Shown in pieces: positions 8,452-17,786 of a DNA stretch of 64,000 bases. Every line of letters starts with the position of its first letter. The stretch's first letter is position 1. The notes below the pieces were generated by a model. It saw nothing but the letters and a program-made list of their open reading frames with translations, searched no databases and had not been told where the DNA came from. Source of the stretch: Candidatus Delongbacteria bacterium. GTDB lineage: Bacteria; CAIWAD01. Where the stretch lies: positions 45,001-109,000 of the forward strand of contig JACKCN010000001.1 in assembly GCA_020634015.1 (NCBI GenBank), in the 5' to 3' direction. The position numbers were made by a program, and so were the translations under genes.

Positions 8452-10479
8452 TCAGGCGGAATGGGCTTCCAGCACCGTCCAGACTTTGCGTGAGACGAAA
8501 ATGTCAAAGAGGTCCGCATCCACCTTGCCATCCTTGATCTCGAAGCCCAGGATGTCCAGGGCTTTCTGATGAGGCACGGCACGCTTGTAGGGGCGGTCGT
8601 TGGCGGTGAGCGCGTCGTAGATGTCGGAGATGGTCATCATCCGGCTGCCCACGGGAATGTCGGCGGCGGCCAGACCACGCGGGTAGCCTCTGCCGTTGAG
8701 ATACTCGTGGTGGGCGGCGGCGATCTCGGGCACCCGGGCCAGCTCCTGGGTCCAGGGAATGCGGCGCAGGAACTCCCAGGTGTGCAGCACGTGGCTTTCG
8801 ATGTCCTTGCGATCCTCGACGGTCAGGGTGCCCCGCGGAATCTTCAGGACCTGAAGCTCTTCGCTGTCCAGCAGCGGCCGTGTGTTGCCATCGGGGTCCA
8901 GATAGGTGTAATGGTGGATCGCCTCCAGCGTCGAGGGCGCATCCTCGGCCAGCACGCTGGGCTCGTTGGCCTTGCAGACCATCTCGTACCAGCCATCCAG
9001 TTTCTCGAGGGTGTGAGCCAGCTCGCGGTCCAGTTCGGCGAATCGCGTGATGGCCTTCTCGCCTTCTTCGCGAATCAATTGCAGCTTGCGCTCGGCGAAA
9101 CGGGCTTCGGTATCACGACGCAGCCAATGGAAGCGGGTCTGGATCGAGATGAACTGGCGATCGTAGAGCTTGCGGGCCTTCACCAGCACTTCCTCGCGCA
9201 CGCCCACCTTGCCGAAGTCGTGCAACAGACTGGCATAGCGGATCTCGCGCAGATGCTCGCTCTCGAAGCGCTGGCCTGCATAGGGGCCTTCGCTGGCCGT
9301 GTCCACGGTTTCGGCCAGACGCACCGTCATTGCCGCCACGCGGAAGCTGTGTCCGCTGGTGGTCGGGTCGCGGGATTCGATCGCGGTGACACTGGCCTCG
9401 ACCAGCCCCTCCAGCAGCCGATTGATGCTGTCGTAGAGATGGCTGTTCTCGATGGCCACGGCCGCCTCGCCCGCGATGGCCATGATGAAGTCCTTGTGAT
9501 TCTCCATGAAGGGAATCACCAGGCGCTCGAAGTCAGCCGGTCCACCTATCAACGCGTCGCCGATGGACTTGCGGTTGATCAGCTGGATCACACCCAGAAT
9601 GCGGTCCTTGTGGTCCACCATGGGCACCACCAGCATGCTGCCGGTGCGGTAGCCGGTCTTCTCGTCGAAGGTGCGGGTGAAGGAGTATTCCAGGTCAGGT
9701 GAGAGCGCATACACATCGTTCAAGAGCAGCGGAATGCCCGTGCAGGCCACATATCCGGCGATGCTCTTGGTGGTCATGGGCATCACGAATTCGCCGTAGT
9801 TGGCGCTGATGCTCTTGTTCTCGGTGATCTTGAAGCGCAGCTGCTTGGCGCCGTCGGCCTCTTCCACCAGATAGATCGAGCCCGCGTCGGCGTCGGTGAG
9901 GGCCATGCTCTGCTCGAGCATCAGGCGCAGCAGCTTGTTGAGGTCACGCTCGGCCGTCAGGGCCTTGCCGATGGCGTTGATCTTCTCGAAGTCGTCGTTG
10001 AACTGGTAAAGCTTGCTCTCCAGCAGCGAGAGGGTGCGTCCACGTTCCAGACTGTTGAGAGCACTGCGCACGGCAATGAAGACTTCGCCGGCCTGGGCAT
10101 CCTCGCGCAGGGCGGCATTCACCACGAAATCCATCAGGCCCGCAGTGCCCCAGTCCTCGTAATTGCCCAGGTAGACCACCTTGAGATGCAGCGGATTGAA
10201 GCGTGCGAGCACCCCGCGGGCCACTTCAGCATTGGCCAGCAGGCGCTTGTCGCAAAGCAGCACGGTGGGGGCTTCGGGTACGGGAAGCAGGTCCAGCGGG
10301 TCCTCGAAACGGCGGAGTTCGCACTCCCAGGGAGCAAGTCGACCGGCCAGAGTTTCCGCGGGAAAGGGGCAAAGGATGTCGAGACAGGTTTTCAACCGGA
10401 GTGCTTTCGCTGGTGGCCCATGGCGAACAAGCTGTGGAAACAGGCGGGCAATGTAGGTCTGCGCGCCAAAAATAGCCAC
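8452..10479 (-). CDS. GAF-domain HD-GYP-type phosphohydrolase
   Basis: A 675-residue cytoplasmic signalling protein. Residues 1-150 have no recognised fold. A GAF sensor domain spans about 165-345 (LNKLLRLMLEQSMALTDADAG, GSMLVVPMVD). An HD hydrolase domain begins near 365 (GHSFRVAAMT, LLHDFGKVGV with the HD pair at 420-421) and ends with HHEYLNGRGYPRGL near 590 and DIYDALTANDRPYK. HD-GYP proteins hydrolyse cyclic di-GMP. The HD and GYP parts are about 170 residues apart because a helical insertion separates them, and the canonical DG before GYP is NG. Start is a GTG with GGAAGG upstream. Cyclic-di-GMP activity is likely but unproven. Confidence 0.85.
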   Translation of the reverse strand: MAIFGAQTYIARLFPQLVRHGPPAKALRLKTCLDILCPFPAETLAGRLAPWECELRRFEDPLDLLPVPEAPTVLLCDKRLLANAEVARGVLARFNPLHLKVVYLGNYEDWGTAGLMDFVVNAALREDAQAGEVFIAVRSALNSLERGRTLSLLESKLYQFNDDFEKINAIGKALTAERDLNKLLRLMLEQSMALTDADAGSIYLVEEADGAKQLRFKITENKSISANYGEFVMPMTTKSIAGYVACTGIPLLLNDVYALSPDLEYSFTRTFDEKTGYRTGSMLVVPMVDHKDRILGVIQLINRKSIGDALIGGPADFERLVIPFMENHKDFIMAIAGEAAVAIENSHLYDSINRLLEGLVEASVTAIESRDPTTSGHSFRVAAMTVRLAETVDTASEGPYAGQRFESEHLREIRYASLLHDFGKVGVREEVLVKARKLYDRQFISIQTRFHWLRRDTEARFAERKLQLIREEGEKAITRFAELDRELAHTLEKLDGWYEMVCKANEPSVLAEDAPSTLEAIHHYTYLDPDGNTRPLLDSEELQVLKIPRGTLTVEDRKDIESHVLHTWEFLRRIPWTQELARVPEIAAAHHEYLNGRGYPRGLAAADIPVGSRMMTISDIYDALTANDRPYKRAVPHQKALDILGFEIKDGKVDADLFDIFVSRKVWTVLEAHSA

Positions 10480-10893
10480 GGGGGAATCCTTCCCCCCAGT
10501 TCTTGCCCCCCTGGCCTGGCTTGCCAGCTGCGCCTTGTCCGCTGGCCTCTGGGCTTCATATCGTCAGGATTGGACTTTTGCTTTGGCCGAACAATCCTCG
10601 TTCCCCCACGAGGTCCGTCACTCCCCATGAAGCTGGGCGGCCGGCATCGCGACACTGAGTGGAGACACCACATATGAAACTCTCTCGCCGTAGCCCGGAT
10701 GAAGCCACATTCTCGTTCCTGAACAACATGTGTTCGGCGCAATCCGGGGATAGTGGTCGCCGCTCTCACCGGACTTCTAGAACCCTCCACCGGTCTTGTC
10801 CTTTCGCCGTCAGCCTGTGACTGTCAGGGGTACCGTGATGCTCCTCGGCCCCGTGATCGACCTCCCGTGACGCATCGTTTTCCACCTCACATT

Positions 10894-10951
10894 CCCCGGA
10901 TTTCGCCGGATAGTCAGATAACAAGATCACGTGTGTGGGGCTGCATCGGGC
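10894..10951 (+). repeat. Dispersed repeat R2, copy 1
   Basis: A 58-base segment beginning CCCCGGATTTCGCCGGA and ending GTGTGGGGCTGCATCGGGC. It recurs at 27753-27811 in opposite orientation with only a few differences, mainly in the central A/T-rich part. It lies inside a longer mosaic of repeats and has no coding potential conserved between copies. Confidence 0.75.
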
Positions 10952-10984
10952 TACGACGTCTCGCGGTGGGTGATGTGGCGGCGC

Positions 10985-11142
10985 ACCCACGCATCCGCCC
11001 GTGGATTCCCCACGGGCTATGATGTGTGATGCCCCATTCGGGGCTTGGCAGGCAGCGCCTGTGTGCCGAGGCGACGCCATGATCCCTTCCCTCGCGCAGC
11101 GGGGGAAGGCCCGCCGACAGGCGGGATGGGATGGGGGCATGG
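10985..11142 (-). repeat. Dispersed repeat R3, copy 1
   Basis: About 150 bases that, read on the minus strand, align with 31385-31537. Shared blocks include CTGCGCGAGGGAAGGGAT, CTGCCAAGCCCCGAA, GGGGCATCACACATC and GCCCGTGGGGAATCCACGGG. Two of these form short hairpins (CCCCGAATGGGG; CCCGTGG-GGAAT-CCACGGG). It is non-coding. Confidence 0.75.
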
Positions 11143-11263
11143 GGTGGCCGGTGTAACCGTTCGGGATTCCCGCTTGCGCGGGAATGACATGCTTGGGGGG
11201 CGCCACTCTGGGTGACCTGCTTCGCATGGAAGACGGATTGGGACCGATGCCACACGCCTCTGA

Positions 11264-14200
11264 TCAATCCCCTTCCACAGCGGTGACGCCGGTGGCGGAA
11301 CCATCGAGACGGAACGGTCGGGCATTCACGTGGGCCGCCGCGCTTGCTCGCCGGACCGCGCAGCGGGCCAAGTTTGCGCGGCGCGAGGCCTGCGAAGAGG
11401 GTCTTTCTTTGGCTCCACCTTGCTTTGGACCCGTCCAAAGAAAGGTGGAAAATGATGCATCACGGGAGGCCGTCCCGGGCCGAGGAAGGTTACGGAAGAT
11501 CTCCTTGAGGAAACGGCCGGTCTCACTGCCCTTGGTGGCGGCCACCGTCTCGGGAGTACCCTGGGCGATGATCGTCCCGCCGCGTTCGCCGCCCTCGGGC
11601 CCCAGATCGATGATCCAGTCCGCCGTCTTGATCACATCGAGATTGTGCTCGATCACAACGACAGTGTTGCCCGCCTCCACCAGCGCATTGAGCACCTTCA
11701 GCAGCAGCTGGATGTCCGCGAAATGCAGGCCCGTGGTCGGCTCGTCCAGAATGTAGATCGTGCGCCCCGTGGGCCGCTTGCTGAGTTCGGTCGAGAGTTT
11801 GACTCGCTGGGCTTCGCCACCGGAAAGAGTCGTTGCCTGCTGCCCCAGATGGATGTAGCTCAACCCCACTTCCATCAGCGTGTTGAGCTTGCGGTGAATG
11901 CGCGGAATGGGACCGAAGAACTCGCAGGCCTCCTCCACCGTCATTTCCAGGGCTTCGGCGATGCTGCGGCCCTTGTAGTGCACTTCCAGGGTTTCGCTGT
12001 TGTAGCGCCGGCCCTTGCAGAGTTCGCAGGGCACGTAGACATCGGCCAGGAAGTGCATCTCGATCTTGATGATGCCGTCGCCGCTGCAGGCCTCGCAGCG
12101 TCCGCCCTTGACATTGAAGCTGAAACGGCCCGGGGCGTAACCACGCACCTTGCTCCGGGCAGGGCGGCGAAGAGGTCGCGGATCATGGTGAACACGCCCG
12201 TGTAGGTTGCCGGGTTGCTGCGCGGGGTGCGCCCGATGGGGCTCTGGTCAATGGTGATCACCTTGTCCAGGTGTTCCAGCCCGCGCACACGGCCGTGAGG
12301 GGCGGGCAGCACGCGGGCGCCGTTCAGTTCGCGGGCCAGCAGCATGTTGAGCGTGGCGTTGATGGCCGTGCTCTTGCCGCTGCCGGAGACGCCCGTGACA
12401 CAGGTGAAGGTGCCAGAGGATCTCCAGCCTGATGTCCTTGAGATTGTTGCCCTTCAGCCCTTCCACCACCAGCTTCTGGCCGTTGCCCGGGCGGCGTATG
12501 GCGGGCACGGCAATCAGATTCTCGTCGCGCAGGTAGTCGCCCGTGACACTGCTGCGGGCTTTCATCAACTGCTTGGGCGTGCCCTGGAACACCAGTTCGC
12601 CGCCGTGGATGCCCGCGCCGGGGCCCAGGTCGATCACCTGGTCGGCACGCAGGATGGTGTCGCGATCGTGTTCCACCACGATCACCGTGTTGCCCAGGTC
12701 GCGCAGGTGCTCGAGGGTTTCGATCAGCTTCTCGTTGTCGCGCTGGTGCAGGCCGATGGAGGGCTCGTCCAGCACGTACATCACTCCCATCAGCTGGCTG
12801 CCGATCTGGGTCGCCAGCCGGATGCGCTGGGCCTCGCCGCCGGAGAGCGTGCCCGCGTTGCGGCCCATGCTCAGGTAGTCCAGGCCCACATTCACCAGAA
12901 AGCCCAGCCGCCCCTGCACTTCCTTCAGAATGGGTGCGGCGATGGTCAGGTCATTGCCGGTCAGTTCCAGGTTCTGGAAGAACTGTTCCGCGTCACGGAT
13001 GGACAGCTCACACAGTTCGATGATGTTGCGTCCGCCCACGGTCACGGCCAGCGCGCTGGGCTTGAGCCGTCTCCCGCCACAGGTGGCACAGGGGCGCGAA
13101 CTCATGAAGCGTTCGATCCATTCGCGGATGCCCGGACTCTGGGTCTGACGGTAGCGGCGTTCCAGGTTGGGAATGATGCCTTCCCAGCGACTGAAGTATT
13201 CCCAATTGCCCTTGCCGCCCGAATGGCTGCCGCTGAACTTGAGTTCGTCCTTGCTGCCGTAGAGGATCACCTGCTGATGGGCCGGCTTGAGCTTCTTCCA
13301 GGGTGTGTTCAGCTTGAAGCCCACCTTGCGGCCCACGGTCTCGATGGCGCGCAGGGGCCAGGTCTCGCCGTGGTTGGTGCCGTCGCCCATGGTGCCGATC
13401 GCGCCGCTCTCCAGGCTCAGCTCGGGGGCCACCACCACCAGTTCCGGATCGATCACACGGTTGTGCCCCAGTCCCGTGCAGTCCGGGCAGGCCCCGAAAG
13501 GGCTGTTGAAACTGAACACGCGCGGGGCCAGCTCCTCGATGCCCACTCCGTGTTCGGGGCAGGCGAAATGCTGGCTGAAGAGCAGTTCGCGTGTCTCGGC
13601 CCCGGGGCTGTCCAGGATCACCCGGCAAAGCCCGGCGGCCAGTCCCAGCGCGGTTTCCACCGACTCGAAGAGCCGACCACGAATCTCCGGCTTGAGGATC
13701 AGACGGTCCACCACCACATCGATGTCGTGCTTGTAGGTCTTGCGCAGACCTTCGGCGACCTCGTCCAGCTCCTTCATCTCGCCGTCCACTCGCAGGCGCA
13801 CGAATCCGGCCTTGCGGATGTGGGCGAAGAGGTCCTTGAACTCGCCCTTGCGCCCGCGCACCATGGGTGCCAGCACCTGCAGCTTGCTGCCCGCGGGCTC
13901 GTTCAGGATCTGGCTGACGATCTCCTCGGGGCTGGACTTCTCGATGGGGCGTCCACACTCAGTACAGTGGGGGCGGCCGATGTTGCCGTAGAGCAGGCGC
14001 AGGTAATCGTAGATCTCGGTGACCGTGCCCACCGTGGAACGCGGATTGTTGTGGCGCGTCTTCTGCTCGATGGAAATCGCCGGGCTGAGACCTTCGATGG
14101 AATCCACATCGGGCTTCTCCATCAGGCCCAGGAACTGGCGCGCATAGGCCGAGAGACTTTCCACATAGCGCCGCTGGCCTTCGGCGTAGAGCGTGTCGAA

Positions 14201-14326
14201 GGCCAGACTGGACTTGCCGCTGCCGGGGCCCGTGATCACCACCAGCCTGTTGCGCGGGATACGCAGGTCCAGGTCCTTGAGATTGTGTTCCCGCGCGCCG
14301 CGGATGTGAATATGACTGGGTTCCAT
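11264..14326 (-). CDS. uvrA: Excinuclease ABC subunit A, frame interrupted twice
   Basis: UvrA is the damage-sensing ABC ATPase of nucleotide excision repair. The N-terminal part (14326 to about 12413) has SAYARQFLGLMEKPD, the zinc-finger CPEHG/CPDCTGLG region and the signature TLSGGEAQRIRL. The next 250 bases carry the second P-loop TGVSGSGKST in another frame, and the rest (from about 12160) returns to the first frame with GRFSFNVKGGRCEAC and TLSGGEAQRVKL. The first break fits loss of one C and one G from short runs, and the second fits loss of one G, so the net change is -3. The first P-loop reads TGPGSGKSS, one residue short of TGxSGSGKSS. After RFLKEIFRN the frame continues for 74 residues through repeat R1. 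ATG 14326 has AGGAAG upstream. Probably an intact gene with sequence errors, but the tail is real sequence. Confidence 0.88.
11265..11487 (+). repeat. Dispersed repeat R1, copy A (overlaps the uvrA 3' end)
   Basis: A roughly 220-base element found six times in this window. Its left part contains GGTGACGCCGGTGGCGGAAC and ATCGAGACGGAACGGTCG. Its centre contains GGGCCAAGTTTGCGCGGCGC. Its right part is a strong hairpin (CCACCTT-CTTTGGA-cccg-TCCAAAG-AAGGTGG with one mismatch). The last shared bases are CGTCCCGGGCCGAGGA. The uvrA frame runs into this copy from the right and only stops at its far end. Confidence 0.85.
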
Positions 14327-14435
14327 GAGTCTTCCTGTTCGTCTTGAGTGGCCTTCCGCGGAGGGAAGTCAGGGGCCTCTGCTCGGCGTTCGGGCCCCAA
14401 AGGCCGCAAGGTCGCGCACGGGTGGGACATTGGGC

Positions 14436-15630
14436 TCAGCCCAGCAGGCTCAGCACCAGTTCGTCCAGCAGCACCCAGTTCTCCGGTCGCAGTACCAGAC
14501 GCTCCCCGTTGCAGTGCTGGAAGCGTCTCCGGTGCAGGCGGGCCCGGGCCCAGATGCCGTCCGCGGTCAGCGCGCCAAAGCGGCCAACCAGAACCCGGCG
14601 TTCCAGCCCCTGGCGCCAGCGCAGCCCCAGGTAGACCGCCTCCAGCAGTGCCGCGTCACGATCCGGACGATCCGCTTCGGCGGGGTGGGCTGGCCCGCGT
14701 CCACCGCATCATTGAAGAGTCGCAGGTTGGGCAGCCGGTTCAGACGCAGCCCCCAGGGGCTCGGCCTGCCCCGTGAGAATCGTCGCCCGTTGCGGATTCA
14801 GCCAGGCGCTCGCCCCCGGGGCCCACGGCCAGACAGTCGCGCAGCTCCCAGTAGCCCCGGTTGTGACGACTTTCCTGCCCCGCGCGGCAGAAGCTCGACA
14901 CTTCGTAGTGCTGGTAACCGGCCGTGCGCAACTCCTTTGACAACAGACGGAAGAGGCGCGCGCTGTGATCGCCGTCCAGAGGTGTGACCCGTCCCTGACG
15001 GCGACGCAGATCCAGTCGGGTGCCCGCCTCGTAGCCCAGTCCGTAGGCGCTGATGTGCGGCGGATCCAGCGCCCGCAGCGCCGCGATCTCGCGCCGCAGG
15101 GCGGTCGCGGTCTGACCCGGCAGTTGGTAGATCAGGTCCAGACTCAGGTTCGTCAGTCCGGCCGCCCGCAACCGCTGCAGTCCGCGCTGCAGATCGCCCA
15201 GGTCGTGTTCCCGGTCCAGAAAAGCCAGGGCGCCCGGGTCGGCGCTCTGGGCGCCCAGACTGGCGCGCGTGATACCGGCGGCCACCAGGCTTCCGGCCAG
15301 CTTGTCCGTGATGTGCTCGGGATTCAGCTCCACCGTGATCTCGGCCCCGGGCAGCAGGCGCTCGGTCAGCGGACCAGGTCCCAGCAGCTGGCGAAAGAAC
15401 TCCGGCGGCAGCAGGCTGGGGGTTCCCCCGCCCAGGTACACACTGTGGATCGCCCCCTCACTCCATGCCGGGCTGGCAAGCTGACGCGCCAGATCCGCGC
15501 GCAGTCGCTCTCCACCCAGGCGCAACACCTCGGGATCGCGGGTGACCCCGGCGTAGAAATCGCAGTAACCGCAGCGCCGACTGCACCAGGGCACATGGAT
15601 GTAGACTCCGAAGGAGTCGCTCGGCGGCAT
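14436..15630 (-). CDS. hemW: Radical SAM HemW-like protein, frame interrupted near the 3' end
   Basis: A radical-SAM protein of the HemN/HemW family; HemW is a haem chaperone, not a coproporphyrinogen oxidase. The N-terminal cluster motif is CSRRCGYCDFY (CxxxCxxC), followed by YLGGGTPSLL, ELNPEHIT and LIYQLPGQT. The first frame reaches a stop at 14740 after HNRGYWELRDCLAVGPG. The expected continuation, ASAWLNPQRATILTG, lies one base over (an extra G in a G run near 14815). Two further shifts lead to a convincing HemN_C domain (LEAVYLGLRWRQGL, LVLRPENWVLLDELVLSLLG) ending at 14436. The start at 15630 (MPPSDSFGVYIHVPWC) has GGGAG upstream. It follows rnfB closely. Confidence 0.85.
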
Positions 15631-15663
15631 GATCGTCTCCCGGCGCTGCAGCATGCGTGTGTG

Positions 15664-16578
15664 TCAGTCGCTCAGTCCAAATCCCACGGCCCCCACCACG
15701 CGGATCGCGCCCACCGGGCAGACCGGCACGCAGAGGCCGCAGCCCACGCAAAGCTCGGCGTGAATCCTGGCCCGGGCTCCGTGTGCGCCCGCGGCTCCTT
15801 CGGCCCGGATGCAGTCGGTCACCGGGCAGGCCGGCAGGCAGTCGCCACAGCCGGTGCAGGCTTCGTTGACCGTGAACCAGGGGCGGTGGGCGATCCGGTC
15901 GCTGAAGACGCTGCTGGGACAGAGCCCCACCAGGGGCACCAGATTGGCGCTGCGGCTGTAATCCAGCACGCGCCGCTGGCCATCCACGAGCAGCAGGCCC
16001 GGCTCGACGAAGGCGTTCTCGACGCAGCGGCCGCTGGAGGCACAGCCACTGTGGCAGTGTTCCCGGCGGCGCTCGACCGGTTCATCGCTGGCGCAGGTCA
16101 CGGCCACCTGGGCGTCCGCGGGAATCAGCGAGAGGATCTGGCGCGGGCAGGCGGGCAGGCAGTCGCCGCAGCCCGTGCAGCGGCTGGCCTGGATCACGGG
16201 CAGCCCGTTCACGACCCGGATCGCGTTCTCCGGACAGGCGTCCACGCAATCGCCGGCTCCCAGACAGGCCCAGTTGCAGTCGCGCTCGCCCCCGTACTGC
16301 AGCTGCAGGTCCAGACAACTCTCGCGGCGCACCGATTCAAAGGTCCGCAGGTTCTGGTCCTCGCGCGAACGGCAGTTGACCACCGCACTCAGCTCACTGC
16401 CATAGCCGTGTGTCTCGTCGCGCTCTCCGCTCCAGGCCACCCGGCCGCGAATGCGCCATTCGGGATGCGCCAGAGGCTGACGGCCCGAGAGCTCCACATG
16501 GCCCGTGTGACGCAGGAAACGCGACAGCAGCAGGGTGACTCCCGCCAGACAGAGCAACAGCAGCAGTTCCAGGCTCAT
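15664..16578 (-). CDS. rnfB: RnfB-like polyferredoxin
   Basis: A 304-residue protein with one N-terminal membrane helix (LELLLLLCLAGVTLLLSRFL). A long ferredoxin region contains the RnfB hallmark CLGAGDCVDACP, then CTGCGDCLPACP. Near the C terminus are two more complete 4Fe-4S motifs, CTGCGDCLPACPVTDC and CVGCGLCVPVCP. Two features of ordinary RnfB are missing: the proximal NCGxCGxPxC cluster motif near the N terminus, and the middle cluster pair, which is reduced to CHSGCASSGRC and a cysteine-poor stretch before GLCPSSVF. So it is RnfB by order and motifs but divergent. Start overlaps the rnfA stop (ATGA). Confidence 0.78.
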   Translation of the reverse strand: MSLELLLLLCLAGVTLLLSRFLRHTGHVELSGRQPLAHPEWRIRGRVAWSGERDETHGYGSELSAVVNCRSREDQNLRTFESVRRESCLDLQLQYGGERDCNWACLGAGDCVDACPENAIRVVNGLPVIQASRCTGCGDCLPACPRQILSLIPADAQVAVTCASDEPVERRREHCHSGCASSGRCVENAFVEPGLLLVDGQRRVLDYSRSANLVPLVGLCPSSVFSDRIAHRPWFTVNEACTGCGDCLPACPVTDCIRAEGAAGAHGARARIHAELCVGCGLCVPVCPVGAIRVVGAVGFGLSD

Positions 16579-17144
16579 CCCAGTCCTCCTCCGCTGCGCA
16601 GATGATTCAGGGTCATCAGCAGGACCAGCAGCAACAACAGACTGCCCAGGCGAAAGGGCAGGCCTTCGATGGATCCCGGGGCGCGGTTGAGTCTGAAGCG
16701 TTCCTGTGCTCCGGTGAGCACGAACACCAGAGCCAGCACGAGCAGCAGCATGAGACCCAGGGCGATGGCTCGTCCCAGTGGCCCGGCCGGCAGATCGATC
16801 ACGGGAGCCAGCAGCGGGCGTGCCAGCAGGGGCAGCCAGAGCAAGCCCGGCAGCGCCACGAACAGTTCCAGTTGTTCCCGGTCGGCACCGCCCAGCAGCA
16901 GCTTGAGCAGCAGCAGCCCGGGCAGGGTCGCCAGCAGGGCACAGGACAGCCTCAGGGCCAGCAGCAGGTCGCCCGTGTGCTCCAGAGGAAAGAACACGGC
17001 CGGCAACATGGCCAGGGCACAGGCGGGCAGGATCGCCCAGCTGCGCTGGAAGGCGCTGAAGTGATGCTGGCGCACCAGCAGCGGTGCCGCCAGCAGACCA
17101 AAGAGCACGACCAGCGGGGTGCCCGTGTCAAAGAGGGTGCTCAT
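16575..17144 (-). CDS. rnfA: RnfA-like membrane subunit
   Basis: A 189-residue protein with about six hydrophobic helices, the size and topology of RnfA/NqrE. It is placed between the RnfE-like and RnfB-like genes, as in classical operons, with ATGA overlaps on both sides. The conserved LGLCP motif of RnfA, whose cysteine binds the intramembrane iron centre, corresponds to FGLLAAP here with no cysteine. The assignment rests on operon position, length and topology; sequence motifs alone would not give it. Confidence 0.6.
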   Translation of the reverse strand: MSTLFDTGTPLVVLFGLLAAPLLVRQHHFSAFQRSWAILPACALAMLPAVFFPLEHTGDLLLALRLSCALLATLPGLLLLKLLLGGADREQLELFVALPGLLWLPLLARPLLAPVIDLPAGPLGRAIALGLMLLLVLALVFVLTGAQERFRLNRAPGSIEGLPFRLGSLLLLLVLLMTLNHLRSGGGLG

Positions 17145-17743
17145 TCCACCTCCCGGGCCACCCGGCGAGCCCGCCGGCGCAGCCAGAGCTGGATCACACC
17201 CAGCAGCACCAGCAATCCCACCGTGCGGGGCAGGCCGGCCAGCCCGGGCGGCAGAGCTCCCGGCAGACGCTCGAGCGCGCCCAGAGCCCAGAGTCCGATC
17301 AGAGGCACAGGCAGCAGGAAAGTGGCGCGCACGCTCCAGCTGCGACGCTCCTCGTCACGCAGAGTGCAGACCTGCTGCAGGTAGAGGAATGCGCCCGTGT
17401 GCACGGCCAGCAGCAGACTGAGTTCCAGTACCGGAAGTCCGGCACGGATGCCTGTCACCCTCAGCAACCAGGCCACGCCGGCTGCCTGAAAGGGCACACC
17501 GGCCAGCAGCAGCAGGCTGAGCCAGGTGCCTCGCGCCTGTGAGAAGCGATAGGGCCAGGCGGGCGCCGCCAGCACCAGGCAATTGAGCGGCAGCAGCACC
17601 AGCAGCAGCAACCAGATCACACCATCGGCCCCCAGGCAGATCGCGGGCCCCAGGCAGGCCGTATACAGGGCCGCTTCGAAGGGCGTGATCGTGCGGGCGG
17701 CAAAGGGGCGCTCCGGGTCAGTGGATTCTGGCCCGGTTCCCAT
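17141..17743 (-). CDS. rnfE: RnfE-like membrane subunit
   Basis: A 200-residue membrane protein with about six helices after a short polar N terminus. The first helix region AALYTACLGPAICLGADGV resembles the LGLCP..LAV region of RnfE/NqrD, but with displaced cysteines. The usual NCAILGRAEAFAS segment is not recognisable (LLAVHTGAFLYLQQ at that place). It follows the RnfD-like gene by 43 bases, where rnfG would normally lie. Assignment is from order and topology; moderate confidence. Confidence 0.58.
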   Translation of the reverse strand: MGTGPESTDPERPFAARTITPFEAALYTACLGPAICLGADGVIWLLLLVLLPLNCLVLAAPAWPYRFSQARGTWLSLLLLAGVPFQAAGVAWLLRVTGIRAGLPVLELSLLLAVHTGAFLYLQQVCTLRDEERRSWSVRATFLLPVPLIGLWALGALERLPGALPPGLAGLPRTVGLLVLLGVIQLWLRRRARRVAREVE

Positions 17744-17786
17744 TGCAATGCGTGCGGTTGTTCCACGGGAGCGCTGAAAGAGCGTC

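Larger units (their letters stand above)
10480..11263 (-). other. Intergenic region of stacked hairpins and repeats
   Basis: No gene is supportable in these 780 bases. The minus-strand part next to the HD-GYP start has a small hairpin (CCTCGT/ACGAGG, 10590-10606). A REP-like inverted repeat follows at 10690-10752 (CCCGGAT ... ATCCGGG arms). Then come two segments repeated elsewhere in the window, listed separately. At 11162-11185 there is the ATTCCCGC/GCGGGAAT hairpin common between genes in many bacteria. No riboswitch fold was recognised. Confidence 0.6.

Noticed and set aside
6057..8537. A very long open frame (826 codons) on the plus strand opposite maeB
   Set aside because: High third-position GC keeps the antisense frame open. 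It gives a His/Gln/Arg-rich protein with no family, while the minus strand encodes a complete malic enzyme.
10480..10690. Cyclic-di-GMP riboswitch before the GAF/HD-GYP gene
   Set aside because: The conserved core sequences of known c-di-GMP riboswitch classes were not found; only short hairpins are present.
12160..12413. Programmed frameshifting in uvrA
   Set aside because: No slippery heptamer or downstream pseudoknot at either point, and the same type of indel is seen in unrelated genes.
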